Shown piece after piece: positions 6,355 to 13,360 of a DNA stretch of 13,459 nt. The notes under the pieces were generated by a model. It was not told where the DNA came from. It saw nothing but the letters and a program-made list of their open reading frames with translations, and made no database searches. Each line of letters begins with the position of its first letter. Position 1 is the first letter of the stretch. Source of the stretch: an uncultured Holophagaceae bacterium (lineage in GTDB: Bacteria > Acidobacteriota > Holophagae > Holophagales > Holophagaceae); contig CAIXHJ010000516.1 in NCBI GenBank assembly GCA_903919165.1, forward strand, positions 1 through 13,459, in the 5' to 3' direction. Made by a program: the position numbers and the translations under genes.

Positions 6355-9300
6355 ATGGAAAAAGCCTTCCGCTCCGCCCCCCTTGAGCTGCTCACCAGCT
6401 GGATTTTCACTGAGCTGGAGACTCGGGAAGCCGTCATGGGCATCCCGAAACAGAACTTCCAGATTCCCAGTTCCAAGCTCGCCCGGGAGATGTTCGGCCA
6501 CACCGTGGCCGCGCCCCTGGGCGTAGCCGCGGGGCCCCACTCCCAGCTGTCGCAGAACATCGTGTCCAGCTGGCTCTGCGGGGCCCGGTTCATCGAGCTG
6601 AAGACGGTGCAGATCCTCGACGAGATCGAGGTGAGCCGCCCTTGCATCGACGCGGCGGACGAGACCTACAACTGCGAGTGGTCCCAGGAGCTGAAGCTCG
6701 AAGAATCCTTCACGGAGTACCTCAACGGCTGGGTGCTCATCCACGCCCTGGCCCACAAGCTGGGGCTCAAGGATCCCGGCACCCACTTCAGCATGAGCGT
6801 GGGCTACAACCTGGACGGCATCCAGCATCCCCGTGTGCAGAAGTACATCGCCGACATGCGCAACGCGGGCCCGGCGCTGGCCGCCGCCATCGACACCGTG
6901 GCCAAGATCTATCCGGGCGTCCGGGACATCACCATCCCCACGGAGCTCTCCAACCAGATCACGCTCTCCACCATGCACGGCTGCCCCCCGGCGGAAATCG
7001 AGCGCATCGCCAGGTTCATGCTGACGGAGCTCGACATCCACACCTGGGTGAAGCTCAACCCCACGCTCCTGGGGCCCGAGCGTCTGCGGGCGCTCCTCAA
7101 CGACACCCTCGGCTTCGACATCACCGTGCCTGACGAGGCCTTCGGCCATGACCCCAGGTGGGAGGACGCCCTGGCCATGGTGAAGAGCCTGGCCAGGCTG
7201 GCGGAAGGCCGCGAGAACTCCTTCGGCCTCAAGCTCACCAACACCCTGGAAGTGGTGAACCATCGGCCCATCTTCCCGGCCAACGAGAAGATGATGTACA
7301 TGTCGGGCCGGGCCCTGCATCCGCTCACGCTGACGCTGGCGGAGCTGGTGACGGAGGAGCTGGACGGCAAGGTGCCCATCAGCTTCTGCGGCGGCGCCGA
7401 TGCGCGCAACTTCCCGGACCTGGTGGCCGATGGTCTCGGCCCCGTGACGGTCTGCACGGACCTGCTCAAGCCCGGCGGCTATGCCCGCCTCCAGCAGTAC
7501 CTGGTGAACCTCGAAGCGGCCATGGACGAGGTCGGGGCCACGGACCTCGACTCCTTCATCCAAGCCCGCTCCGGCGGCCAGGGCGCCCGGTTCAACCTGG
7601 CCCGGCACGCGGTGAAGGCCGTCGGCGACGACACCTACTTCCGCCGGGTTCGGCCGCTGGAGTTCAAGGGCAAACGCCCCCTGGGCCACTTCGACTGCAT
7701 CGAGGCGCCCTGCGTGGACGGCTGCCCCACGAACCAGAACATCCCCGACTACCTGTGGCTGGTGGCCCACGGCAAGCCCGCCGAGGCCATGGAGGTCATC
7801 CTCCGGACCAATCCCCAGCCGGGGATCACGGGCAGCGTCTGCGACCATCCCTGCACTGAGAAGTGCGTGCGCAATTTCTACGACGCACCCCTGGCCATCC
7901 GCGAGATCAAGCGCTTCGCCTTCGAGAACGCCGGCCCCCTCCCCGCCGAAGTGCGCGGGCAGCCGCTGGGCGTCAAGGTGGCCATCGTGGGTGCCGGTCC
8001 CACCGGCCTCTCCGCGGCCTACTTCCTGGCCAAGATGGGCTTCGAGCCCGAGGTCTTCGAGGCCAAGCAGGAACTGGGCGGCATGGTGGGCGGGCTGATT
8101 CCGGCCTACCGGCTTCCGAACGCGACCCTGGAGGGGGACCTGGTCCGGCTGCGTGAGCTGGGCGTGCAGATCCACCTTGGCAAGGCCCTGGGCCGGGACT
8201 TCAGCCTGGCGGACCTGCGCCGCGACTATCCCTACGTCTTCCTCGGCGTCGGCGCCCAGAAGGGCAAGCGCCTGGGCATTCCCGGCGAGGATACGCCCGG
8301 GGTCATGGACGCCCTGGACTTCCTGGACAAGGTGCGGGCTGGCACCCCCATGGACCTGGGCAAGCGCATCCTGGTCATCGGCGCCGGCAACTCCGCCATG
8401 GACGCCGTGCGGTCCGCGGTCCGCCTGGTGGAGGGCGGGGAAGTGACCATCGTCTACCGTCGCACCCGGGCCCAGATGCCGGCGGACCCTGCGGAAGTGC
8501 ATGACTGCATCGAAGAAGGCATCGGCATCCGGGACCTGCTGGCCCCGGCGGCCGTGGTGGCCGAGCACGGCCGGGTCACAGGGCTGTCCTGCACCCGCAT
8601 GCGCCTGGGCGAGCGGGATGCCTCGGGCCGGCCCAGCCCCGTGCCCGTGGAAGGCAGCGAGGTGCTGCTGCCCGCCGACACGGTCATCTCGGCCATCAGC
8701 CAGGAGGCCGTCCTGGACTTCCTGGACGGCCTGGCCATCCAGCGGAACAAGAATGGCTACCTGGTGGTGGATCCCGTCACCCGGGAGACTTCGGTGCCCG
8801 GAATTTTCGCCGGGGGCGACGTGGTGCATGGCGCCTCCTCCGTGATCCTGGCCATCGCCGATGGCCGGGCCGTGGCCGAAGGCATCGCCACCCGTCAGGG
8901 CGTGGCACTGAAAGCCGAGCCCCTGCTCGAGAAGGGACTCGCCGACGCGGCCCTCATGGAAAAGAAGGCGCGCCTGACCCCGGCCCAGCATGTGCCTGTG
9001 CTTCCGCTGACAGATCGGCACGGCTTTGCCGAAGTGCTCAAGCCGTTCACCGCCGAATCCGCCGCCCTGGAAGCAAGCCGCTGCCTGGATTGCGACGACC
9101 TCTGCAGCCTCTGCGTCACCGTCTGCCCCAACCGCGCCAATCTCGCCTACGGCCTGGAGCCCTTCAGTCTTCAGCTGCCCATCCTCGTTCAGCGGCAGAG
9201 TCGCCTAGTGGCCGAGGGCGTACGGCCCTTTGTCGTGAACCAGCGCGTCCAGACCCTCAACATCGGCGACTACTGCAACGAGTGCGGGAACTGCGACAGC

Positions 9301-9657
9301 TTCTGCCCGGCCGCGGGGGCCCCCTACAAGGACAAGCCCCGCTTCTGGATCGACGAGGAGGGCTACCGCACCGCCAAGGGCGACGCCTTCCGCCTGACGC
9401 GCGGGCCCGCGGGGCTGGCCATCGAAGCCCGCCTGGGCGGGATTGGGTACAACCTGCACATGGACGGCGAGCGGGCGCATTACCAGAGCGACCAGGTCAA
9501 TGTGCGGCTCCAGGCCGGAACCTGGAACCTGGTGGACTGGGAGGCCCGGGCCGTCCTTCCCGAGGGCACATCGGTTAACCTGGAAGCCTGCGCCACGCTC
9601 ATCGCCCTGCTCAACGCAGAAGCGGTTCTTCCCCCCCTAGCCACTGCTCCCGGGTAA
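6355..9657 (+). CDS. ygfK: YgfK-type flavin/iron-sulfur oxidoreductase ('putative selenate reductase' family)
   Basis: Large multidomain redox enzyme of the YgfK family, a marker of anaerobic urate/purine degradation and likely a purine-ring oxidoreductase despite its 'selenate reductase' label. Domains in order: a TIM-barrel-like region resembling dihydropyrimidine dehydrogenase/dihydroorotate dehydrogenase (about 40-390; GPHSQLSQNIV, STMHGCPP, KLNPTLLG, MYMSGRALHP); a 4Fe-4S helical domain (C448, C453, C457, C496, C500, C504); an FAD Rossmann fold (GAGPTG 546-551); an NAD(P) Rossmann fold (GAGNS 676-680); a flavin-binding close (FAGGDVVHG 818-826); and a C-terminal ferredoxin-like part (C910, C913, C917, C920, C924; C974, C977, C980, C984). 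The 1100 residues are close to the about 1030 of E. coli YgfK and the N-terminus aligns, which supports this ATG although its SD is weak. It is the third gene after xdh and ygeY. It could accept electrons for the FAD-less Xdh, which is an inference. Confidence 0.92.
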   Translation: MEKAFRSAPLELLTSWIFTELETREAVMGIPKQNFQIPSSKLAREMFGHTVAAPLGVAAGPHSQLSQNIVSSWLCGARFIELKTVQILDEIEVSRPCIDAADETYNCEWSQELKLEESFTEYLNGWVLIHALAHKLGLKDPGTHFSMSVGYNLDGIQHPRVQKYIADMRNAGPALAAAIDTVAKIYPGVRDITIPTELSNQITLSTMHGCPPAEIERIARFMLTELDIHTWVKLNPTLLGPERLRALLNDTLGFDITVPDEAFGHDPRWEDALAMVKSLARLAEGRENSFGLKLTNTLEVVNHRPIFPANEKMMYMSGRALHPLTLTLAELVTEELDGKVPISFCGGADARNFPDLVADGLGPVTVCTDLLKPGGYARLQQYLVNLEAAMDEVGATDLDSFIQARSGGQGARFNLARHAVKAVGDDTYFRRVRPLEFKGKRPLGHFDCIEAPCVDGCPTNQNIPDYLWLVAHGKPAEAMEVILRTNPQPGITGSVCDHPCTEKCVRNFYDAPLAIREIKRFAFENAGPLPAEVRGQPLGVKVAIVGAGPTGLSAAYFLAKMGFEPEVFEAKQELGGMVGGLIPAYRLPNATLEGDLVRLRELGVQIHLGKALGRDFSLADLRRDYPYVFLGVGAQKGKRLGIPGEDTPGVMDALDFLDKVRAGTPMDLGKRILVIGAGNSAMDAVRSAVRLVEGGEVTIVYRRTRAQMPADPAEVHDCIEEGIGIRDLLAPAAVVAEHGRVTGLSCTRMRLGERDASGRPSPVPVEGSEVLLPADTVISAISQEAVLDFLDGLAIQRNKNGYLVVDPVTRETSVPGIFAGGDVVHGASSVILAIADGRAVAEGIATRQGVALKAEPLLEKGLADAALMEKKARLTPAQHVPVLPLTDRHGFAEVLKPFTAESAALEASRCLDCDDLCSLCVTVCPNRANLAYGLEPFSLQLPILVQRQSRLVAEGVRPFVVNQRVQTLNIGDYCNECGNCDSFCPAAGAPYKDKPRFWIDEEGYRTAKGDAFRLTRGPAGLAIEARLGGIGYNLHMDGERAHYQSDQVNVRLQAGTWNLVDWEARAVLPEGTSVNLEACATLIALLNAEAVLPPLATAPG

Positions 9658-9683
9658 AAAATTTCCCACAGGGATATTTTTTT
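9656..9683 (+). terminator. Terminator-like hairpin overlapping the ygfK stop
   Basis: AAAAAAT (9656-9662) pairs with ATTTTTT (9676-9682) and TCCC (9664-9667) pairs with GGGA (9671-9674). The two stems are separated by one T-T mismatch and close on the loop ACA. The 3' side is a run of seven Ts. It begins inside the ygfK stop codon and ends one base before the next -35 box. It could end the xdh-ygeY-ygfK transcript, though the GC part of the stem is short. Confidence 0.5.
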
Positions 9684-9684
9684 A

Positions 9685-9713
9685 TTGACCTTTAGGTTTT
9701 CTATTTCTAATCT
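9685..9713 (+). promoter_or_regulatory. Predicted promoter of the tsx-like gene
   Basis: TTGACC (9685-9690) is followed by TAATCT (9708-9713) at 17 bp, or by the better hexamer TCTAAT (9706-9711) at 15 bp. The blocks TTATTGACCT and ATTTCTAA also occur in the same order, with a gap differing by one base, at the xdh promoter. Transcription would begin near 9718, about 100 nt before the ATG. This suggests the porin gene is started separately but switched together with xdh. Confidence 0.6.
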
Positions 9714-9779
9714 TGACTCGAAAACAAGATTCTCTGGGCTTCTGCCCGAGTCTTTGCATCACCTTCCACCCCCCAACCA

Positions 9780-9802
9780 TGGCCCGTCCTCCCAGCGGGC
9801 CA
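9780..9802 (+). promoter_or_regulatory. 5'-UTR hairpin upstream of the tsx-like gene
   Basis: TGGCCCG (9780-9786) pairs with CGGGCCA (9796-9802) around a 9-nt loop, just before the SD AAGGAG (9809-9814). Leader hairpins that leave the SD free often stabilise abundant outer-membrane-protein mRNAs. That function is an inference. Confidence 0.4.
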
Positions 9803-9821
9803 CCTCCCAAGGAGTTCCAGC

Positions 9822-10721
9822 ATGAAGAAACTCACCCTCGCCGCCCTGGGCATCATCGCCCTGGCCGCGCTGCCAGCCAGCGCCGCCAACTGGAGCGATA
9901 CCTTCGTCGGCTACCAGTACAGCAACCAGTTCCGCGATCCAGGCCTCGTGGGCACCCAGGTCAAGAACCGCCTCGAGCTCAGCGGCGTCTACGGCTGGGA
10001 CTACGGCACCAACTTCTTCGACGTGAATATGCTGTCAGCCAGCAAGAGTTCGCCCGCTAGCAACTCCACCAATCAGGGACAGCCCCAGGCGGGCGTCCCC
10101 GGCAATACGGAAGTCTATGTGGTCTACCGCTCCAGCTTCGACCTCGGGAAGATCTTCAAGACCAACATGAAATTCGGCCCGGTGCGGGAAGTGGACTTCA
10201 CGGTGGGTTTCGATTTCGATTCCCAGGACAACTATTTCGCCTCCAACAAGAAGCTGATGATTGCGGGCCCCCAGGTCGGTTTCGACATTAAGAACGGGTT
10301 CTGGAACCTGGGCATCGGCGGCGCTCGTGAGGCCAACTACAACGGCGTCGTGCAGAAGGAAGTGCTTTTCAAGACCCAGTACGTCGTCTGGACCTCCTGG
10401 GGCAAGCACTTTGACATTGGCATCCCAGCTGAATTCAAGGGCTGGATGAACTATGTCGGCCCCAAGGGCAAGGACGGCTTCGGAGTTGAAACGAAGGCCG
10501 AGACCGTCGGCGACATGTATCTGATGTTCGATTTCAGCGGCATCTTCGGCCGCAAGCATGGTGCCTTCCTGATCGGCCCCGGCTTCGAGTACTGGAACAA
10601 CAAGTTCGGTGGCGTGAACTTTTCCGCCCCGGCCGCTTTCGATCCCAGGACCGGCAAGGGCCCCTGGAACAACAACGAGCGTACGACTGCCCTGATGCTG
10701 GCGGCTGAATTCCACTTCTAG
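9822..10721 (+). CDS. Tsx/OmpK-like nucleoside-specific outer-membrane channel
   Basis: Predicted 12-stranded-type outer-membrane channel of the Tsx/OmpK family, likely passing nucleosides or purines to the periplasm. The 299-residue precursor starts with a clear signal peptide (KK, a hydrophobic stretch, then ASA before ANW; cleavage near residue 21). The rest is alternating polar/aromatic sequence typical of beta strands, with NWSDTFVGYQYSNQFRDPG at the mature N-terminus and a final Phe (AEFHF), the usual signal for BAM-dependent insertion. The ATG is preceded by AAGGAG at 7-nt spacing, the strongest ribosome-binding site in the window. It has its own promoter and terminator. Its place among purine genes supports the substrate class. 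The family call comes from length, N-terminal pattern and context; another small porin family is possible. Confidence 0.75.
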   Translation: MKKLTLAALGIIALAALPASAANWSDTFVGYQYSNQFRDPGLVGTQVKNRLELSGVYGWDYGTNFFDVNMLSASKSSPASNSTNQGQPQAGVPGNTEVYVVYRSSFDLGKIFKTNMKFGPVREVDFTVGFDFDSQDNYFASNKKLMIAGPQVGFDIKNGFWNLGIGGAREANYNGVVQKEVLFKTQYVVWTSWGKHFDIGIPAEFKGWMNYVGPKGKDGFGVETKAETVGDMYLMFDFSGIFGRKHGAFLIGPGFEYWNNKFGGVNFSAPAAFDPRTGKGPWNNNERTTALMLAAEFHF

Positions 10722-10733
10722 CCGTAACTGAAC

Positions 10734-10766
10734 ACCCGCGCGGGAGCCAACTCCCGCGCGGGTTTT
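10734..10766 (+). terminator. Strong intrinsic terminator after the tsx-like gene
   Basis: CCCGCGCGGGAG (10735-10746) and CTCCCGCGCGGG (10751-10762) form a perfect 12-bp stem, extended by A10734-T10763, with a CCAA tetraloop and TTTT (10763-10766) on the 3' side. It lies 13 nt after the stop codon and only 15 nt before the next ATG, so the following two enzyme genes may depend on read-through. Confidence 0.85.
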
Positions 10767-10781
10767 GTCTGGGCTTCCGCC

Positions 10782-11996
10782 ATGACCCCTTTCTCCTATA
10801 GATGCACGGATTGTGGGCGGACCTATTCCCGGGATGAGGTCCGCTACCTCTGCCCCGAGTGCGGGAAGGGCTACCATCCCGGAATTCCGCTCCTGGGCGT
10901 GCTTGAGGCGGTCTTCGACTACGACGCCATCCACAGGGCTTTCGACCGCGCCAACCCGGACTGGAATCTCTTCTGTCCAGTGGAGAAGGAATTCCATCCT
11001 CCGATCCCCGTGGGCAACACCCCTCTGGGCCGGGTGGATCGGCTGGGCAATGAGCTTGGCCTCGACAGCCTCTGGGTGAAGAACGACGGCCTCAATCCCA
11101 GCGGCAGCCTCAAGGACCGGGCTTCCTTCCTGGTGGTGGCCGAAGCGCGCCGCCTGGGCATCGATCTCATCGTGGCCGCGTCCACGGGCAACGCCGCCTC
11201 GGCCCTAGCCGCCGTATGCGCGTCCACGGGCACTAAGGCCCTCATCTTCGTGCCGGAGAAGGCGCCCAAGGCGAAGCTGGTGCAGATGGTGCTCTACGGC
11301 GCCACCGTGGTGCCCATCAAGGGCACTTATGACGATGCCTTCGCCCTTTCACTGGAGTACACCGCCAAGCGTGGCGGCCTCAACCGCAACACCGCCTACC
11401 ATCCCCTCACCATCGAGGGCAAGAAGACCGCGGGTCTGGAGATCTGGGCGCAGTTGGGCTTCCAGGTGCCGGAAGCCATCTTCGTCTCCGTGGGTGACGG
11501 CGTGATTCTCGGCGGTGTGCACAAGGCCTTCGTGGACCTGCACCGGGCCGGGCTCATCGATCGCCTGCCGCGGCTCATCGGCGTCCAGGCCGAAAGCTCC
11601 GATGCCATCCACCGCTATGTCCAGACCGGGAAGTACGCGGATGCCGCCAACCCCGTTACGCGGGCCGATTCCATCTCGGTCACCTGCCCCAGCAATGCCC
11701 ATGGCGCCCGCCGGGCCATCCTGGACAGCAGGGGGCTGACCCTCACCGTCACCGACGAGGAGATCCTCTCGGCCCAGGCCCTGATGGCCGGCTGCACCGG
11801 TATCTTCACCGAACCCGCCGGTGCCACGGCACTGGCCGGACTGATCAAGCTCCAGGCCAGTCCTGACCAGTTTTCTTCAGCGGCCCCGGTGGTGGTTCTC
11901 GCCACGGGCCATGGCCTCAAGGATGTGGAGGCCCCGCTTTCGCGCATCAGCATTCCACCGGCCGTCGAGCCCAGCCTGGCCTCCCTTCCCCTGTGA
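10782..11996 (+). CDS. Threonine-synthase-like PLP enzyme (fold type II) with N-terminal zinc ribbon; candidate 2,3-diaminopropionate ammonia-lyase substitute
   Basis: Pyridoxal-phosphate enzyme of the threonine synthase/dehydratase superfamily. An N-terminal four-Cys zinc ribbon (C8, C11, C24, C27) precedes the catalytic fold. The Schiff-base lysine is K111 in NPSGSLKDRAS, the phosphate-binding loop is STGNAAS (134-140), and ATGHGLKD (374-381) is a typical threonine-synthase ending. The length of 404 residues fits the family. Nothing else in the window relates to threonine synthesis. In comparable urate clusters this position is held by YgeX, 2,3-diaminopropionate ammonia-lyase, also fold type II but a different subfamily. 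A beta-elimination of diaminopropionate or a related amino acid is therefore my inference. The start has no clear SD and follows a terminator by 15 nt. The stop overlaps the hyuA GTG start in GTGA. Family call is firm; the reaction is uncertain. Confidence 0.8.
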   Translation: MTPFSYRCTDCGRTYSRDEVRYLCPECGKGYHPGIPLLGVLEAVFDYDAIHRAFDRANPDWNLFCPVEKEFHPPIPVGNTPLGRVDRLGNELGLDSLWVKNDGLNPSGSLKDRASFLVVAEARRLGIDLIVAASTGNAASALAAVCASTGTKALIFVPEKAPKAKLVQMVLYGATVVPIKGTYDDAFALSLEYTAKRGGLNRNTAYHPLTIEGKKTAGLEIWAQLGFQVPEAIFVSVGDGVILGGVHKAFVDLHRAGLIDRLPRLIGVQAESSDAIHRYVQTGKYADAANPVTRADSISVTCPSNAHGARRAILDSRGLTLTVTDEEILSAQALMAGCTGIFTEPAGATALAGLIKLQASPDQFSSAAPVVVLATGHGLKDVEAPLSRISIPPAVEPSLASLPL

Positions 11997-13360
11997 AGAC
12001 CCTCATCCGCAACGGCCGTATGGCCCTCGACGGGTGCCTGCAGCACCTGGATGTCCTGGTGGAGGACGGGCGGATCACCGCCGTCGGCAGCCTGGGCGAG
12101 GTCTTGGTCGAGCGGGAGATCGACGCCGCCGGGTGCTACGTCCTGCCGGGGTTCATCGACTTCCACACGCACGTGGATGATCAGATCGGCCCCTACTACC
12201 TGGCGGACACCTACGAATCCGCCACGCGGGCAGCGCTGGAAAACGGCATCACCACCCTCTGCACCTTCGTGACCCAGGGCCCCGATGAGACCCTCCTCCA
12301 GGCCATGGCCAGAGCCCGGGCCAAGGCGGAGGGACAAAGCCACAGCGATGTCCTCTGGCACCTCACGCCGACGACCTTCAGCCCCGCCGATCTCGCCACT
12401 CTGAAGGTCCTTCTGTCCGGCGGTTACCGGACCCTGAAGCTGTACACCACCTACAAGTCCGCGGGCATCTACGCCAGCTATGATCGCATCGAGGAACTCT
12501 TCACGAGCCTCGGTCCCCTGGGGAGTCAGTTCCTCATCCACTGCGAGGACGACGGAATCATCGAGGCCGTCGATCCCACGGGGCTGGACCTGTCCAAGGC
12601 CTTCACGCACACCCGGCTTCGGCCCGAGGCCGCAGAAATCGTCGCCATCCAGCGGGTGGTGGAGCTTGCCCTCGCCCACCGCACCTCCATGCATGTGGTC
12701 CATGTCTCCACCCTTGAAGGTGCCCGGCACCTGGTGGCGAACCGGGGCAAGGGCGATCTCAGTTTCGAGACCTGTCCCCAGTACCTGTTCCTGGATGAGT
12801 CCTGGCTGGCCCGGGAGGACGGACACCGCTGGCTCTGCTCGCCGCCCCTGAGGGGCGACCGCCTGTCTTTTCTGGAGCTGATCCGCCAGGGCGCCGCCGA
12901 TATCATCGCCACCGACCACTGCCCCTTCTGCACCCGGGACAAGGACAACTGGAATGGCCAGGATTTCCGGGTGGTGCCCAACGGCATGCCCGGCATCAGT
13001 GCTCTGCCCCACGTCACCTGGAAGATCTGGGAGGACGATCCGGATCGCGCCGCTATGGGTCTCGCCACCCATCTGTCCCTGAACCCCGCCCACCGGGCCG
13101 GCATCGGCGATCGCAAGGGCGCCCTCCAGCCGGGCATGGACGCCGACATCGTCGTCCTGGATCCCAGGGGGCCTGAGCGCCCGCTCCGCTCCACTTCGGC
13201 CGATGCCTTCGAGGCTTTCCCCGGCTTCACCTCCCACCTGGCCTTCCGCCATGTCCTGCTGCATGGCGAGACCCGGGTGCAGGACGGCCGGCTCACCCAA
13301 CCTGCGGCCCCCACGGGCCGCCTCCTCCAGCCATCTCCAGCATCCCTTTCACTAGCCTGA
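11993..13360 (+). CDS. hyuA: HyuA/dihydropyrimidinase-type cyclic amidohydrolase
   Basis: Zinc-dependent ring-opening hydrolase of the dihydropyrimidinase/hydantoinase branch of the amidohydrolase superfamily. It likely opens a hydantoin-like or reduced-purine ring in the cytoplasm. Metal ligands are visible: H58 and H60 (DFHTH), the probable carboxylated K149 (TLKLYTTY), H183 (LIHCEDD), H237 (HVVHVS) and D308 (ATDHCPF). FETCPQYLFLDE (258-269) and SPPLR are family signatures also seen in E. coli HyuA as I recall it. At 455 residues it is of normal size. The start is GTG at 11993, overlapping the previous gene's TGA by 3 bases (GTGA). It has no clear SD, so translational coupling to the PLP-enzyme gene is likely. 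A ygeW-like start follows 19 nt after the stop. The exact ring substrate is inferred from the cluster. Confidence 0.88.
   Translation: MKTLIRNGRMALDGCLQHLDVLVEDGRITAVGSLGEVLVEREIDAAGCYVLPGFIDFHTHVDDQIGPYYLADTYESATRAALENGITTLCTFVTQGPDETLLQAMARARAKAEGQSHSDVLWHLTPTTFSPADLATLKVLLSGGYRTLKLYTTYKSAGIYASYDRIEELFTSLGPLGSQFLIHCEDDGIIEAVDPTGLDLSKAFTHTRLRPEAAEIVAIQRVVELALAHRTSMHVVHVSTLEGARHLVANRGKGDLSFETCPQYLFLDESWLAREDGHRWLCSPPLRGDRLSFLELIRQGAADIIATDHCPFCTRDKDNWNGQDFRVVPNGMPGISALPHVTWKIWEDDPDRAAMGLATHLSLNPAHRAGIGDRKGALQPGMDADIVVLDPRGPERPLRSTSADAFEAFPGFTSHLAFRHVLLHGETRVQDGRLTQPAAPTGRLLQPSPASLSLA

Noticed and set aside
6058..9021. 987-codon minus-strand open frame opposite ygeY/ygfK
   Set aside because: It spans two real plus-strand genes and their gap, has shadow-like composition and no motif.
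11615..13300. 561-codon minus-strand open frame opposite the PLP-enzyme and hyuA genes
   Set aside because: It crosses the boundary of two well-supported genes; its composition is that of a reverse-frame shadow.
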